Source: an uncultured Roseburia sp.
GTDB taxonomy: Bacteria; Bacillota; Clostridia; Lachnospirales; Lachnospiraceae
Direction of reading: 5' to 3'
NCBI GenBank assembly: GCA_934292805.1
Contig: CAKQXQ010000005.1
Location: 1 to 64,000 of the forward strand
Length of the DNA stretch: 64,000 bases
Below the pieces are notes generated by a model. It saw only the letters and a list, made by a program, of their open reading frames with translations. It was not told the origin of the DNA and did no database searches. The position numbers and the translations under genes were made by a program. Shown in pieces: positions 43,293 through 52,785 of the stretch (position 1 is its first letter; each line of letters starts with the position of its first letter).

Positions 43293-44951
43293 CTAATGCA
43301 GCAGATGCATTTTTTTTGCAAGACGCACAAGAGATGCACCTTTTGGGAACTTTCGGATTTCTTCTTCTGTCAGACCTTTTAATAAAAGAAGAAAAACAGC
43401 ATAGGTTACAACACCAAAAAGGATACTGATCAGTGTAGCTATGGAATTGATCCGGAATACATATAGTATAAGCTTATATACAAGGAATACTACCACACCC
43501 ATGACAACAGCGGAAATCCCTGGTATCAGGAAAGTGCGTTTAAACTCCTGCTTATAACCGCTATACTTTTTGACAGAATAAGCATTTAAAATACACATCA
43601 TAAAACCAAAGAAAGCATTGGCAAAAACAACAGCAAAAATGTTCAGCTTTAATACAAACATAAGTGCGACGAGTACGCCGATATGAAGCATCAGTGCGAT
43701 CGATGCATTTTTTACAGGCTCTTTCATACGGTTGATCCCCTGCAAGAGACCATTGGAAAGAGTAGAAAGAGAAAAAAATACAATTGACATCGCACCGACC
43801 TGAAGCATACTTGCTGCAAGTTCCGAAGAATCATGGAACAAAAGCTGCAGGATCGGAGAGGCTAATACGCCCATTCCTACTGCACATGGAAATGCCACGA
43901 CCATAATAAAACGGATTGCAGTATTGATCTGTGACCGTACCCCATCTTTGTCACCACTTGTATAGGCAGCAGTAAGTGCCGGTACAGAAGATGCGGCAAG
44001 AGAAGATGCAATGGAGATCGGAACATTGATCAATGTTTTGTACTTTCCGGTATAGATTCCGTTCCACTCACTGATCTCATTTGCTGTGTATCCCTGGATA
44101 TTTGCTATATTTTTGAAAATAGCCTGATCCAGGATCGCATTACAGTTATAGATTGTTGTACTTAAGAGAACTGGTACGATCGTGATCACCAGAATCTTAA
44201 ACAGGTATGAATAAGAATCCACATTTGCTCTTCTGTCTCTTTTCATCTGACGTTTGAATACTTTCAGATACGTAAGAAGCACAAAAGAAACAAACAAAAG
44301 TGCAACAACAGCTCCGACACCCGTACCTAATGTTCCGCCCGCAGCACCATAGGCTGCAGCATAATTATCCGGATTGCCGAGAATGTTTCCTACTTTGGTT
44401 CCATACTGGAACAGTACATAGGCAGCCCATACACTGACGATCGCATTTGCAATCTGTTCCAAAATCTGGGAGACCGCACTCGGCATCATGGTTCCAAGCC
44501 CCTGGAAAAAACCTCTCATGACACCAAGCACAGCAACTACAATGAGGATCGGTACAAGTATTTTTACTGCAAAAATACTGTACGGTGTTTTCATAATAGT
44601 TCCGGTAATGTATTCTGCTCCAAAAAACAGGATGCCTGCTGCAATGGTTCCGGTTGTAAGTCCGAAGATCAGGGCACATTTTAATACCCTGTAAGCGTTC
44701 TTTTTTCTTCCAAGTGAAATGTCTGCAGAAATCAGCTTGGAAACTGCAAGCGGCAGACTGTAGGAAGAAATAATCAGTAAAATGTTATAAATTTCAAATG
44801 CACAACCGTAGTAATCATTCCCTTTATTCCCGATAATTGCGGTCAGAGGGATACGGTAAATCAGACCGATCACACGGCTGATGATCGATGCCATTGCAAG
44901 AATGGATCCCTGCACAAGAAAATTAGTGTTACTTTTATTGTTAGTACTCAT
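43293..44951 (-). CDS. MurJ/SpoVB-type polysaccharide or lipid II flippase
   Basis: The 552-residue protein has about 14 membrane helices and belongs to the MATE-like/MVF flippase superfamily. LAMASIISRVIGLIYRIPL at the N-terminus is typical of the SpoVB/YtgP/MurJ group that moves lipid-linked wall precursors. Which paralogue it is cannot be decided here. The frame opens with a TTG inside the GAGG ribosome binding site; ATG 44951 is taken as start. It follows ybeY by 15 bases. Confidence 0.88.
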   Translation of the reverse strand: MSTNNKSNTNFLVQGSILAMASIISRVIGLIYRIPLTAIIGNKGNDYYGCAFEIYNILLIISSYSLPLAVSKLISADISLGRKKNAYRVLKCALIFGLTTGTIAAGILFFGAEYITGTIMKTPYSIFAVKILVPILIVVAVLGVMRGFFQGLGTMMPSAVSQILEQIANAIVSVWAAYVLFQYGTKVGNILGNPDNYAAAYGAAGGTLGTGVGAVVALLFVSFVLLTYLKVFKRQMKRDRRANVDSYSYLFKILVITIVPVLLSTTIYNCNAILDQAIFKNIANIQGYTANEISEWNGIYTGKYKTLINVPISIASSLAASSVPALTAAYTSGDKDGVRSQINTAIRFIMVVAFPCAVGMGVLASPILQLLFHDSSELAASMLQVGAMSIVFFSLSTLSNGLLQGINRMKEPVKNASIALMLHIGVLVALMFVLKLNIFAVVFANAFFGFMMCILNAYSVKKYSGYKQEFKRTFLIPGISAVVMGVVVFLVYKLILYVFRINSIATLISILFGVVTYAVFLLLLKGLTEEEIRKFPKGASLVRLAKKMHLLH

Positions 44952-44966
44952 AGTGTTCCTCAATCT

Positions 44967-45464
44967 TTATCTTGTGATATTCATCTCATCTAATATCTGA
45001 CGCTGCTTTGCTTCCATATCAGCCGCCTCTTCCGGAGTCATATGGTCATAGCCGAACAGATGAAGCATGCTGTGTACGATCAGAAAAGCATACTCTCTCT
45101 TTTGTGAATGACCATAGCTTTCGGCCTGTTCGGCCACTTTATCAACAGAGATCACAATATCCCCCAGAAGGATCTCACCGGTATCCGGGTTGAAATTATC
45201 GTCATAATCATCTTCAAGTTTTGAAAAATCTCCGGCTGCTTCATAGGAAAGCATAGGAAAAGAAAGAACATCGGTTGGTCTGTCAATGTTGCGGTATTCC
45301 CTGTTGATCGTATGGATTTCTTCATTGTCAACAAGTGTAAGATTGACTTCTGCCTCATAAGGAAACTCCTCATGGTCGATGGTAAATGTGATCACATCCT
45401 TTGCTAAGGCTTCACAGTTAAAATCAAAATTGGTGTTTACTTCTTTTTCGAAATTTATGGTCAT
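44967..45464 (-). CDS. ybeY: Endoribonuclease YbeY
   Basis: YbeY is a zinc endoribonuclease in 16S rRNA 3'-end maturation and ribosome quality control. The metal site is His131, His135 and His141 in HSMLHLFGYDH. RPTDVLSFPM is the second family mark. It is 165 residues and lies directly after the PhoH-like gene, the conserved Firmicute arrangement. Confidence 0.96.
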   Translation of the reverse strand: MTINFEKEVNTNFDFNCEALAKDVITFTIDHEEFPYEAEVNLTLVDNEEIHTINREYRNIDRPTDVLSFPMLSYEAAGDFSKLEDDYDDNFNPDTGEILLGDIVISVDKVAEQAESYGHSQKREYAFLIVHSMLHLFGYDHMTPEEAADMEAKQRQILDEMNITR

Positions 45465-45475
45465 AACAGATCCTC

Positions 45476-46471
45476 TTACTTTCTTCGTGTGTTTGTAGCC
45501 GGTTTTCGTGGTTTGTTTTTCTTTTCATAGTCTTCGTAAGCTTTTACGATCTTCTGGACAACCGGATGTCTTACAACGTCCTGGCTGGTAAGTTCACAGA
45601 TACCGATTTCATCTACCTTTTTCAGAACCTTTAAAGCTACATCCAGTCCGGATACTGTTCCCGGGGAGAGATCTTTTTGTGTTGCATCTCCTGTGATCAC
45701 TGCCTTAGAGCCAAAACCGATACGTGTTAAAAACATTTTCATCTGTGCCGGTGTGGTGTTCTGAGCTTCGTCAAGAATAATAAAGGCATTATCAAGTGTT
45801 CGTCCACGCATATATGCAAGCGGAGCGACTTCGATCAGGCCCTTTTCCATATTCTTCTGAAAACTTTCTGCTCCCATGATCTGGTATAATGCATCGTAAA
45901 GAGGACGCAGATAAGGGTCAACTTTACTCTGGAGATCTCCCGGAAGAAAACCAAGCTTCTCTCCTGCTTCTATCGCCGGTCTTGTCAGGATGATCCTTCC
46001 AACCTCCTCGTTCTTAAAAGCTGTGATCGCCATTGCCATTGCGAGATATGTTTTTCCGGTTCCGGCCGGTCCCATACCGAATACGATCATTTTTTTCCTT
46101 ATAGCATCTACATAGTTTTTCTGTCCAATGGTTTTCGGTTTTACCGGTTTTCCGTTGACTGTATGACAGATACAGTCCTTGTCAATCTCCACAAGTGCAG
46201 TTTCTTTTTCTTCTGCAGCAAGGGATAAGGCATAATTTACATTCTGCTCAGTGATCACATTCCCACGTTTGGAAAGCTCTAACAATTGCAGAAATACATT
46301 GGAAGCACTCTGAATCTGCCGTTCGTTACCAACAAGCTTCATGGAATCACCACGAACTACCACAGTTACATTAAGAGTGCGTTCTATTTTTTTTATATAT
46401 GCATCAAATTGTCCGAACACATTTGCAATATGCTCAGTAGGTATGTTTAAAGATATTTCAGTCAGACTCAT
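45476..46471 (-). CDS. phoH: PhoH-like ATPase
   Basis: The 331-residue protein has a short N-terminal KH-like region and a PhoH ATPase domain with Walker A GPAGTGKT (134-141) and IILDEAQN as Walker B. PhoH-like proteins are thought to act on RNA alongside YbeY. The adjacency of yqfD (14-base overlap) and ybeY supports this context. The precise substrate is not known. Confidence 0.94.
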   Translation of the reverse strand: MSLTEISLNIPTEHIANVFGQFDAYIKKIERTLNVTVVVRGDSMKLVGNERQIQSASNVFLQLLELSKRGNVITEQNVNYALSLAAEEKETALVEIDKDCICHTVNGKPVKPKTIGQKNYVDAIRKKMIVFGMGPAGTGKTYLAMAMAITAFKNEEVGRIILTRPAIEAGEKLGFLPGDLQSKVDPYLRPLYDALYQIMGAESFQKNMEKGLIEVAPLAYMRGRTLDNAFIILDEAQNTTPAQMKMFLTRIGFGSKAVITGDATQKDLSPGTVSGLDVALKVLKKVDEIGICELTSQDVVRHPVVQKIVKAYEDYEKKNKPRKPATNTRRK

Positions 46472-47705
46472 TCAGTTGCTGCCTTTCTTCACTCGTTATT
46501 TCCAGAATTTCTGTCGGCTGATAAGCTACAATGGATTCAAGTACTTCAACCGTGCCATAAATGACATATTTCTGGTCGCCTTTGTCTATCATAACATTTT
46601 TTTCCAGAATTTGAATACCTTTTTCTTCCAAATTCGAAAGATATTGGGAAAAATGTCTTTCTGCAAGCTCTGTTGCCTCTTCATCGGTATATTTTTTCTC
46701 TTCTATTCGATATTTGTCATAGTCATAACGTAAAAAAGAAACAGGAAGAAAAAAATTATCCGTCATATGAAGTTGAAAAACATGTTCCGATTTTTCATAT
46801 AATCCATCTTTTAACCGGAAAATGGGATTTGTGAAATAATAATTAAGAATACAGAGTCCCCAGTTATGTTCTTTTTCTCCTGTTTTTATTTTATCCTGAT
46901 AATGAAGATTTATTTCATCTGAGTAAGAATACGTAATCGTTGCAAGAATATCTGCATCAGCTCCCGGATAAAGAAATGATACCGTCTCACCATCATCATT
47001 TAAGATCTCAAGGCGTCCACTGACTAACAGATCTCCCTTGGAAACTTCTATTCCCTCTGTGACAAGCGGTGTACCGGTGCGCGTAACGATTGAAAAAATC
47101 GTTCCGTCTTTTCCTGCAACGATATCGCAAGGCCTGCCATCTTCTTTATTGTGAGTTTCATCCGGCATCAGCCGCTCCTGTAATTCTACAGTGAGCCTGG
47201 TTCCGTAAATTTCTACGGAACACCAGATAATATCGGGAAATTCTGTGCGCAGGGAATTTTCTAACTGCTCACAGTCTATGTGACTTTTTTTGCTCCCAAA
47301 ACCGGATTTTTCTGATTGTAAAAAAGTAATGACAGAGTCATCAGTCAGATAAGAATTGCCGATTATTTCAATATTCCATATATAACAGGAACATACATAT
47401 AATAAAGCGGCACAGATAAAAATACCGCAGGCAAACAGCTTATGCTTTCGATAGTGAAAAAGCCAAAATCCAACCCCATATTTTCGTATAATTCTGGCCT
47501 TTGTTTTTGTCTTTTTTAAGAGTGGTTTTAAATTGCGGTATCCATTTACACTGATATAGAAAAAGTAGCCATCAGGTGCCGGTTTCAAGCCCCAGATAAG
47601 AATATTCCGGTTGCCACACAGATTTAAAAACCGTTCAGGGGCATATCCGGTCAGATGAACATATACGTATCCGCGAAGGTATTTGATCACATGAAAAGTA
47701 CTCAT
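46458..47705 (-). CDS. yqfD: Sporulation protein YqfD
   Basis: The 415-residue protein has a cytoplasmic N-terminal region, one membrane helix near 95-112 (LFACGIFICAALLYVCSCY) and a long outer part. It matches YqfD, made in the sporulating mother cell under sigma-E in Bacillus. The mature role is poorly defined. Its start overlaps yqfC by four bases and its end overlaps phoH. Its presence supports an endospore-forming ancestry. Confidence 0.9.
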   Translation of the reverse strand: MSTFHVIKYLRGYVYVHLTGYAPERFLNLCGNRNILIWGLKPAPDGYFFYISVNGYRNLKPLLKKTKTKARIIRKYGVGFWLFHYRKHKLFACGIFICAALLYVCSCYIWNIEIIGNSYLTDDSVITFLQSEKSGFGSKKSHIDCEQLENSLRTEFPDIIWCSVEIYGTRLTVELQERLMPDETHNKEDGRPCDIVAGKDGTIFSIVTRTGTPLVTEGIEVSKGDLLVSGRLEILNDDGETVSFLYPGADADILATITYSYSDEINLHYQDKIKTGEKEHNWGLCILNYYFTNPIFRLKDGLYEKSEHVFQLHMTDNFFLPVSFLRYDYDKYRIEEKKYTDEEATELAERHFSQYLSNLEEKGIQILEKNVMIDKGDQKYVIYGTVEVLESIVAYQPTEILEITSEERQQLNESD

Positions 47706-47986
47706 CCGTAGTCGTATTGGATAGAATCAATAAATCCAAAGATTTTCATTTCCTCACTTGTATAGTAGGCAACAGAAAGCTTGGATCCTGATATGGAAAT
47801 ACGCTCGGATTTTGTCTGGATTTTGATCATGCTTTCTTCAAGCAGAATGATTCCACGGTAATTCTCAATCAGTATCTCTCTTCGCCCGGTGATCGTAACG
47901 ACGGAGGCACCGAGCATCAGATCCTGTGGAAGTTCCAGATTGTGTACAACTTTTTCACGGATAGAGGATTTATTATGTCTGTTCAT
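47702..47986 (-). CDS. yqfC: Sporulation protein YqfC
   Basis: A 94-residue YabP/YqfC-family protein, recognised from LPQDLMLGASVVTITGRREILIENY split over two strands, and ISGSKLSVAYYT. YqfC is a sigma-E regulon member in Bacillus. It is translationally coupled to yqfD by a four-base overlap. Confidence 0.9.
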   Translation of the reverse strand: MNRHNKSSIREKVVHNLELPQDLMLGASVVTITGRREILIENYRGIILLEESMIKIQTKSERISISGSKLSVAYYTSEEMKIFGFIDSIQYDYG

Positions 47987-48022
47987 AGTATTAGTCTATG
48001 AAATTTTGACCTGATTATGACA

Positions 48023-48658
48023 TCATCTTTTTTCGAATGGAAAATGAGAGGCACTAAGCTGTTCATAATCTTCCTTTGTATCGATATCAAAAAAATTAGA
48101 TTCATTGCTGACCGGATAACAGAATACGTCAGCCGGGAATTGTTTCATCAGGTATTTTCCGCCCTGCTCGCCTGTAAGAGAAAGAAGCTTCGGACGGTAT
48201 GAAATATCAAATATATTCGGATTCCGCCAGATACCGTTACATTCCATGGTACCTATTTTTTTGTCTTGATCCAAGTAAGCAATCAGGAACCGCTCTACTT
48301 CCATGGGGTCTAAAAATGGCTGATCCGCAGTAAAAAAGACGTCGCAGGCAGATGATCCTTTGATGTCTTTTTCTTCTGTATCCAGAGAAAGGATTGCTTT
48401 TTGGATGGAAGAAGCAATCCCTGTATTTTCAGGTTCTTTATTTATCGTGTATGAAATATGGTGCTCTGTACAAAAGGAAATAATTTCATTATCAGAAGCA
48501 ACAACAAGAAGCCTCCATTCTCCGTGTCTTTGACACAGAGAATGGAGCTTCTCAATTGAAATCCGGTACAGAGGTTTATGGTCTATCTCTGCCAGCAGCT
48601 TTTTCCCATGAAAGCGCCTGGAATAGCCGGCTGCCAGCAGTATCAGATTCATTCTCAA
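48023..48658 (-). CDS. MocA-like molybdenum cofactor nucleotidyltransferase
   Basis: The 211-residue protein is a MobA/MocA-type nucleotidyltransferase. It begins with LLAAGYSRRFHGKKLL, the NTP-binding loop and conserved lysine, and has the FTADQPFLD metal-binding block. MocA adds CMP to molybdopterin for xanthine-dehydrogenase-class enzymes. Its ATG overlaps the stop of the Mo subunit by four bases, so it is the last gene of that operon and probably supplies its cofactor. Confidence 0.88.
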   Translation of the reverse strand: MRMNLILLAAGYSRRFHGKKLLAEIDHKPLYRISIEKLHSLCQRHGEWRLLVVASDNEIISFCTEHHISYTINKEPENTGIASSIQKAILSLDTEEKDIKGSSACDVFFTADQPFLDPMEVERFLIAYLDQDKKIGTMECNGIWRNPNIFDISYRPKLLSLTGEQGGKYLMKQFPADVFCYPVSNESNFFDIDTKEDYEQLSASHFPFEKR

Positions 48659-50928
48659 ATGACATGCATTCCTTTCAGGATTTTTTCCGGAGTGATCGGA
48701 AGTTCATTGAACCAGACATCTGTAGCGTTATGGATTGCATGCGCGATAGCCGGAGCAGGTGTATTGATAACAATCTCTCCGATTGATTTGGCACCATAAG
48801 GTCCGGTTGGTTCATAACTGCTCTCGAATTCAACGCGTATCCTGTCAAAATCAAGACGTGTTGGTATTTTATACTGCATGAAAGAATTGGAAAGGTTCAC
48901 ACCTTTTTCGTTATACCAGATATCCTCATAGAGTGTCATGCCAATTCCCTGAAGAAGACCGCCTTCTGTCTGGACTCTTGCCAGATTTGTATTAACAACC
49001 GTTCCACAGTCAACACAGGCAGCATAATCCAGTAATTCAATACTTCCTGTAAGCGGATCTACTTCTACTTCTGCACAGGCTGCCATAAATGGTGGTGGAG
49101 AAACCGGAGAACTGTGGCTGTAAGTTACCTCCAGAGCAATCTCATTATTCGCCATGGATGCAGTGGCAAGATCAAACAGGGAAATTTCTTTTTCCTGTTC
49201 CACACAGAAAATACGTTTTCCATCAAATTCGAGAGAAGATGCATCAACAGAAAGCTTTTTTGAAGCAAGTTCAAACATTTTCTCTTTCAGAAGTTCAGCA
49301 GCTTTTACAGCTGCCATACCGGTCAGGTAAGTGGTACTGGAAGCATAGGAACCGGAATCGTAAGGTGATGTATCTGTATCTACGCCATAAACAGCAATGT
49401 TATCAATATCTGTTTCAAGTGTATCTGCAACAAACTGAGCAATGATCGTATCACAGCCGGTACCCATATCGGTACAGCCGATGATCACGTTATAGAAGCC
49501 TTCATCACTGAGCTTGATTGTTACAGATCCGACATCTAAATTGGAAATGGCAGATCCCTGCATGGCAAGAGCCATTCCGAGTCCACGTATTTTGCCATCC
49601 GGCATGACACGTCTTAAAGGTTTATCCTGCCATCCGATCATTTCAGAAGCCTTTTTTAAGCATTCTTCCAATTTACAGCTGTTTGCAGTTTCTCCATAAT
49701 AAGCAGGCATAACATCCCCTTCGTGGGTCATATTCATATAACGGATTTCGGATGGATCCATATGAAGTCTGTCAGCAAGGCGGTTTACCATAGATTCGAC
49801 TGCAAAAATACCCTGTGTTGCACCATATCCGCGGTATGCACCCGCAGACATGTGGTTGGTATATACTACATCATACCGGAAGCGGAAGGCATCCGTCTGA
49901 TAAAGTGGGATGGATTTGTGTCCGCTAAGTCCCACCGTTGTCGGACCGTGCTCTCCGAATGCACCGGTATTAGACAGCGTGTATACATCAAGTGCGTGTA
50001 TTTTTCCGGTACTGTCAGCACCGAGTTTTACTGTAACTTCCATTTCGTGACGCGGGGAAGATGCAATTAAGGATTCTTTTCTTGTAAAAATGATCTTTGC
50101 CGGTTTGCCGGTGAGCATAGTTACGATCGCAGGATATACTTCTGCAACAACCGTCTGTTTGGCACCAAAACCGCCACCGATTCTCGGTTTGATCACACGG
50201 ATCCTGGATTTTGGAATATCCAGAGCATTTGCAAGAATTCTTCTCACATGGAATGGAATCTGTGTTGAGGATAAAATATTAAGGCGTCCGTATGTATCCA
50301 TATAGGTCGTTGTACGGAAGGTTTCCATCATTGCCTGCTGTACTGCTTTTACGTGGAAGGTTTCTTCCATCACAATCTCACAGTTATCCATTACAGCATC
50401 GACATCACCACTTCCCTCGAGACCGGAAGCACAGAGATTTCGTTTGTTATCTGCACCAACCGGGCACAAAGACTTCCAGTCTTCCTCCGGATGTACAAGA
50501 ATTGGATTGTCTTTTGCGGTATGATAGTCAAGAACAGGTTCTAATACCTGATATTTTACTTTGATCATTTTAAGTGCACGGTCAATCGCTGCTTCATCTG
50601 TTCCGGCAACGATAGCTACTGCATCACCGACAAAGCGGACACGCTGATCCAAGATATAGCGGTCGTATGGGCTCGGTTCAGGAAATGACTGGCCAGCCAT
50701 TGTAAATCTGCGTTTTGGAACATCTTTGTATGTTAAAATACATTCAATCCCGTTTTGCTTTAATGCATTTTCAGTCTTTATCTCTTCAATGAGTGCATGT
50801 GCATAAGGACTTCTTAAGACCTTTACGATCAGACAGTCCTTCGGGGCTAAATCATCCATATAAACCGGTTTTCCGGTTACTAATGCCATGGCGTCTTTCT
50901 TCATGACAGGTGCGTTTACGTATTTCAT
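48655..50928 (-). CDS. Molybdenum-binding subunit of a xanthine-dehydrogenase-type hydroxylase
   Basis: The large subunit (757 residues) holds the molybdopterin centre. Family motifs are present: GGGFGAK near 250, SAGAYRGYGATQ near 360 and GAKSIGE near 711-717, whose glutamate is the expected catalytic base. Xanthine, another purine or a different heterocycle could be the substrate; the nearby xpt gene favours purines only weakly. Many anaerobic relatives need labile selenium, but no selenium-maturation gene is seen here. The FeS subunit lies 21 bases upstream. Confidence 0.92.
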   Translation of the reverse strand: MKYVNAPVMKKDAMALVTGKPVYMDDLAPKDCLIVKVLRSPYAHALIEEIKTENALKQNGIECILTYKDVPKRRFTMAGQSFPEPSPYDRYILDQRVRFVGDAVAIVAGTDEAAIDRALKMIKVKYQVLEPVLDYHTAKDNPILVHPEEDWKSLCPVGADNKRNLCASGLEGSGDVDAVMDNCEIVMEETFHVKAVQQAMMETFRTTTYMDTYGRLNILSSTQIPFHVRRILANALDIPKSRIRVIKPRIGGGFGAKQTVVAEVYPAIVTMLTGKPAKIIFTRKESLIASSPRHEMEVTVKLGADSTGKIHALDVYTLSNTGAFGEHGPTTVGLSGHKSIPLYQTDAFRFRYDVVYTNHMSAGAYRGYGATQGIFAVESMVNRLADRLHMDPSEIRYMNMTHEGDVMPAYYGETANSCKLEECLKKASEMIGWQDKPLRRVMPDGKIRGLGMALAMQGSAISNLDVGSVTIKLSDEGFYNVIIGCTDMGTGCDTIIAQFVADTLETDIDNIAVYGVDTDTSPYDSGSYASSTTYLTGMAAVKAAELLKEKMFELASKKLSVDASSLEFDGKRIFCVEQEKEISLFDLATASMANNEIALEVTYSHSSPVSPPPFMAACAEVEVDPLTGSIELLDYAACVDCGTVVNTNLARVQTEGGLLQGIGMTLYEDIWYNEKGVNLSNSFMQYKIPTRLDFDRIRVEFESSYEPTGPYGAKSIGEIVINTPAPAIAHAIHNATDVWFNELPITPEKILKGMHVI

Positions 50929-50949
50929 GCTCTTTCTCTCCTGCTATTC

Positions 50950-51420
50950 TTACTTTTCTTCGGAAATCTGTTGGTTACGGTTCAGATAGTTTTTGATCGC
51001 ACGAAGCTGGCTTTCATAGCCGCTGCAACGGCAAAGATTACCGGAAAGATATTCTTTGATCTCCTGTTCTGACGGATCTGTAAGTTCATCTTCCATGGCA
51101 AGTACATTCATAATAAAGCCAGGATTACAGAACCCGCACTGCTCACCACCCTGGTTGGCAAGGAATGTTCCAAATTCCTCTGCACGCCCAGAAACACCTT
51201 CCAAGGTTGTGATATGTGTACCGTCAGCTCTTGCAGCAAGAATGGAACAGGATAAAACAGGTTTCTTATCCATCCACACCGTACAGAGTCCGCAATTGGA
51301 TGTTTCACATCCTCTTTTCACGCTGTAGCAGCCCATTTGTCTGACAAATTCAAGAAGGGGAAGATCCGGATTTATTTCTTCAATGATTTCTTTTTCATTT
51401 AGCCACAGATGTATTTTCAT
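50950..51420 (-). CDS. Iron-sulfur subunit of the xanthine-dehydrogenase-type hydroxylase
   Basis: The 156-residue protein carries two 2Fe-2S clusters. The N-terminal plant-ferredoxin cluster is ligated by the cysteines in GCETSNCGLC and a later LSC. The second cluster uses QCGFCNPG and LCRCSGY. Electrons pass from the Mo centre through these to the FAD subunit. It overlaps the FAD-subunit gene by one base. Confidence 0.95.
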   Translation of the reverse strand: MKIHLWLNEKEIIEEINPDLPLLEFVRQMGCYSVKRGCETSNCGLCTVWMDKKPVLSCSILAARADGTHITTLEGVSGRAEEFGTFLANQGGEQCGFCNPGFIMNVLAMEDELTDPSEQEIKEYLSGNLCRCSGYESQLRAIKNYLNRNQQISEEK

Positions 51421-52208
51421 TATGCATTACCTCCAAAAGTAAGAATGTTGTTGGAAGCAAGTGCTCTTTTTACAAGAACACCCGCAATGTGCTCCCGGTA
51501 TTTTGCACTGCCTCTGCGGTTGCTTCCGAAAGTAAAATCATCCTGAATCTGTCGGATAAAGGAATCCACATCTGCAATTACACTAAGGTCATAATCCTTT
51601 ACGGCAGCCTTCACAGGTCTGGCACCGATGCTGATGCGAAGCCTGTTGGGATATTCGGATACTGCAACTGCAAGTACCGGGAAATCAGTAGCCGTGTTCC
51701 TCTGGGAAAGATAGGTGACCTTTAAAGGAACTTTTTTCACATGGACGGCTACCAGAATATCATTATCGTATTTCTGGTCAATAAACTGGTCAACAGGCAT
51801 CATTCCGGCATGGTAGAGTTCTACATAGCTGTCTAATGCTGCAAAAAGTGTCAGGACATCGGAAAAACCGAATCTGCCGTAGATGCTTCCTCCAACGGTC
51901 GCACAGTTTCGAAACTGCACGCCTACAATATGACGTACGCTTTCTTTTACGGCACCAAAGGTATATTGATTCAGTCCTGTGTGAGTTTCCAGATCACGCA
52001 GCGTTACCATGCAGCCAATAATAAACTCATCTTCTGTTTCTTCAATCGTATTAAGTCCAAGATTACAAAGGTCAATGGCAGTCATGAGGTTTCTGTCGCC
52101 AATTTTTAACCACAGACCACCGCCTATAATGTGGTTTGTTTTTTTCTGGTTCAGTTCGTATGCTTCCTCCAGGCTTAAAACCTTTCGGTATTCCTTGATT
52201 CGTAACAT
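51420..52208 (-). CDS. FAD-binding subunit of the xanthine-dehydrogenase-type hydroxylase
   Basis: The 262-residue protein belongs to the CoxM/XdhB FAD-binding family, with the ATVGGSIYGRFGFSD loop that contacts the flavin and a C-terminal CO-dehydrogenase flavoprotein domain. It is slightly short for the family and its N-terminal FAD loop is degenerate, so FAD affinity could be checked. It starts 11 bases after rlmH ends, so the hydroxylase genes seem to be read from the rlmH message. Confidence 0.9.
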   Translation of the reverse strand: MLRIKEYRKVLSLEEAYELNQKKTNHIIGGGLWLKIGDRNLMTAIDLCNLGLNTIEETEDEFIIGCMVTLRDLETHTGLNQYTFGAVKESVRHIVGVQFRNCATVGGSIYGRFGFSDVLTLFAALDSYVELYHAGMMPVDQFIDQKYDNDILVAVHVKKVPLKVTYLSQRNTATDFPVLAVAVSEYPNRLRISIGARPVKAAVKDYDLSVIADVDSFIRQIQDDFTFGSNRRGSAKYREHIAGVLVKRALASNNILTFGGNA

Positions 52209-52219
52209 AATGCCTCCTG

Positions 52220-52699
52220 TTATTTGTGGTAAGGTTCATGATTCATAATGCGATAGCTTCTGTAAATCTGTTCAGATAATATCACACGCATCAGCTGGTG
52301 TGGAAATGTCATTTTTGAAAAACTGAGTTTATAGTCTGCCCGGTTTAATATCCTGTCAGACAGCCCAAGAGAGCCACCGATCACAAATATAATATGGCTT
52401 GTGCCGGATGTGCCAAGGGATTCTAATTTCCCGGACAACTGTACGGAATCCAGCTGCTTCCCGTCAATTGCGAGTGCAATGACATAGGAGCTGTCTTTCA
52501 GATACTTCTCCATACGATCTGCTTCTTTGTTTTTGATCATAGTTTCTTCTGTATCACTTGCATGATCCGGTGTCTTCTCATCTGCCACTTCTATGATTTC
52601 AAATTTGCAGTAGCGGCTCAAACGTTTTTCATATTCAGCTATCGCATCTCTGTAAAATTTTTCTTTGATTTTTCCTACACATAAAATTGTTATTCTCAT
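52220..52699 (-). CDS. rlmH: 23S rRNA pseudouridine-1915 N3-methyltransferase
   Basis: RlmH is a knotted SPOUT enzyme that methylates pseudouridine 1915 on assembled ribosomes. The 159-residue protein shows the cofactor loop FVIGGSLGLS and the C-terminal FPHQLMRVILSEQIYRSY, both diagnostic. A TATAAT -10 on the minus strand (52708-52713) lies just upstream. Confidence 0.96.
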   Translation of the reverse strand: MRITILCVGKIKEKFYRDAIAEYEKRLSRYCKFEIIEVADEKTPDHASDTEETMIKNKEADRMEKYLKDSSYVIALAIDGKQLDSVQLSGKLESLGTSGTSHIIFVIGGSLGLSDRILNRADYKLSFSKMTFPHQLMRVILSEQIYRSYRIMNHEPYHK

Positions 52700-52724
52700 A
52701 GCATAAAATTATATCACATTTTCA

Positions 52725-52753
52725 TTGCCGAGGTCTAGCAAATCGCCTATAAT
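52725..52753 (+). promoter_or_regulatory. Sigma-A promoter of the small membrane-protein gene
   Basis: TTGCCG (52725-52730) and a perfect TATAAT (52748-52753) are 17 bases apart, about 30 bases before the start codon. Confidence 0.65.
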
Positions 52754-52785
52754 AATTGTAGAAAAATGAAAGTAGGAAGAGAAAA

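Noticed and set aside
48655..50928. In-frame selenocysteine codon in the Mo subunit
   Set aside because: The reading frame is uninterrupted, with no TGA needing recoding. Any selenium would be a separate labile ligand, which sequence cannot show.
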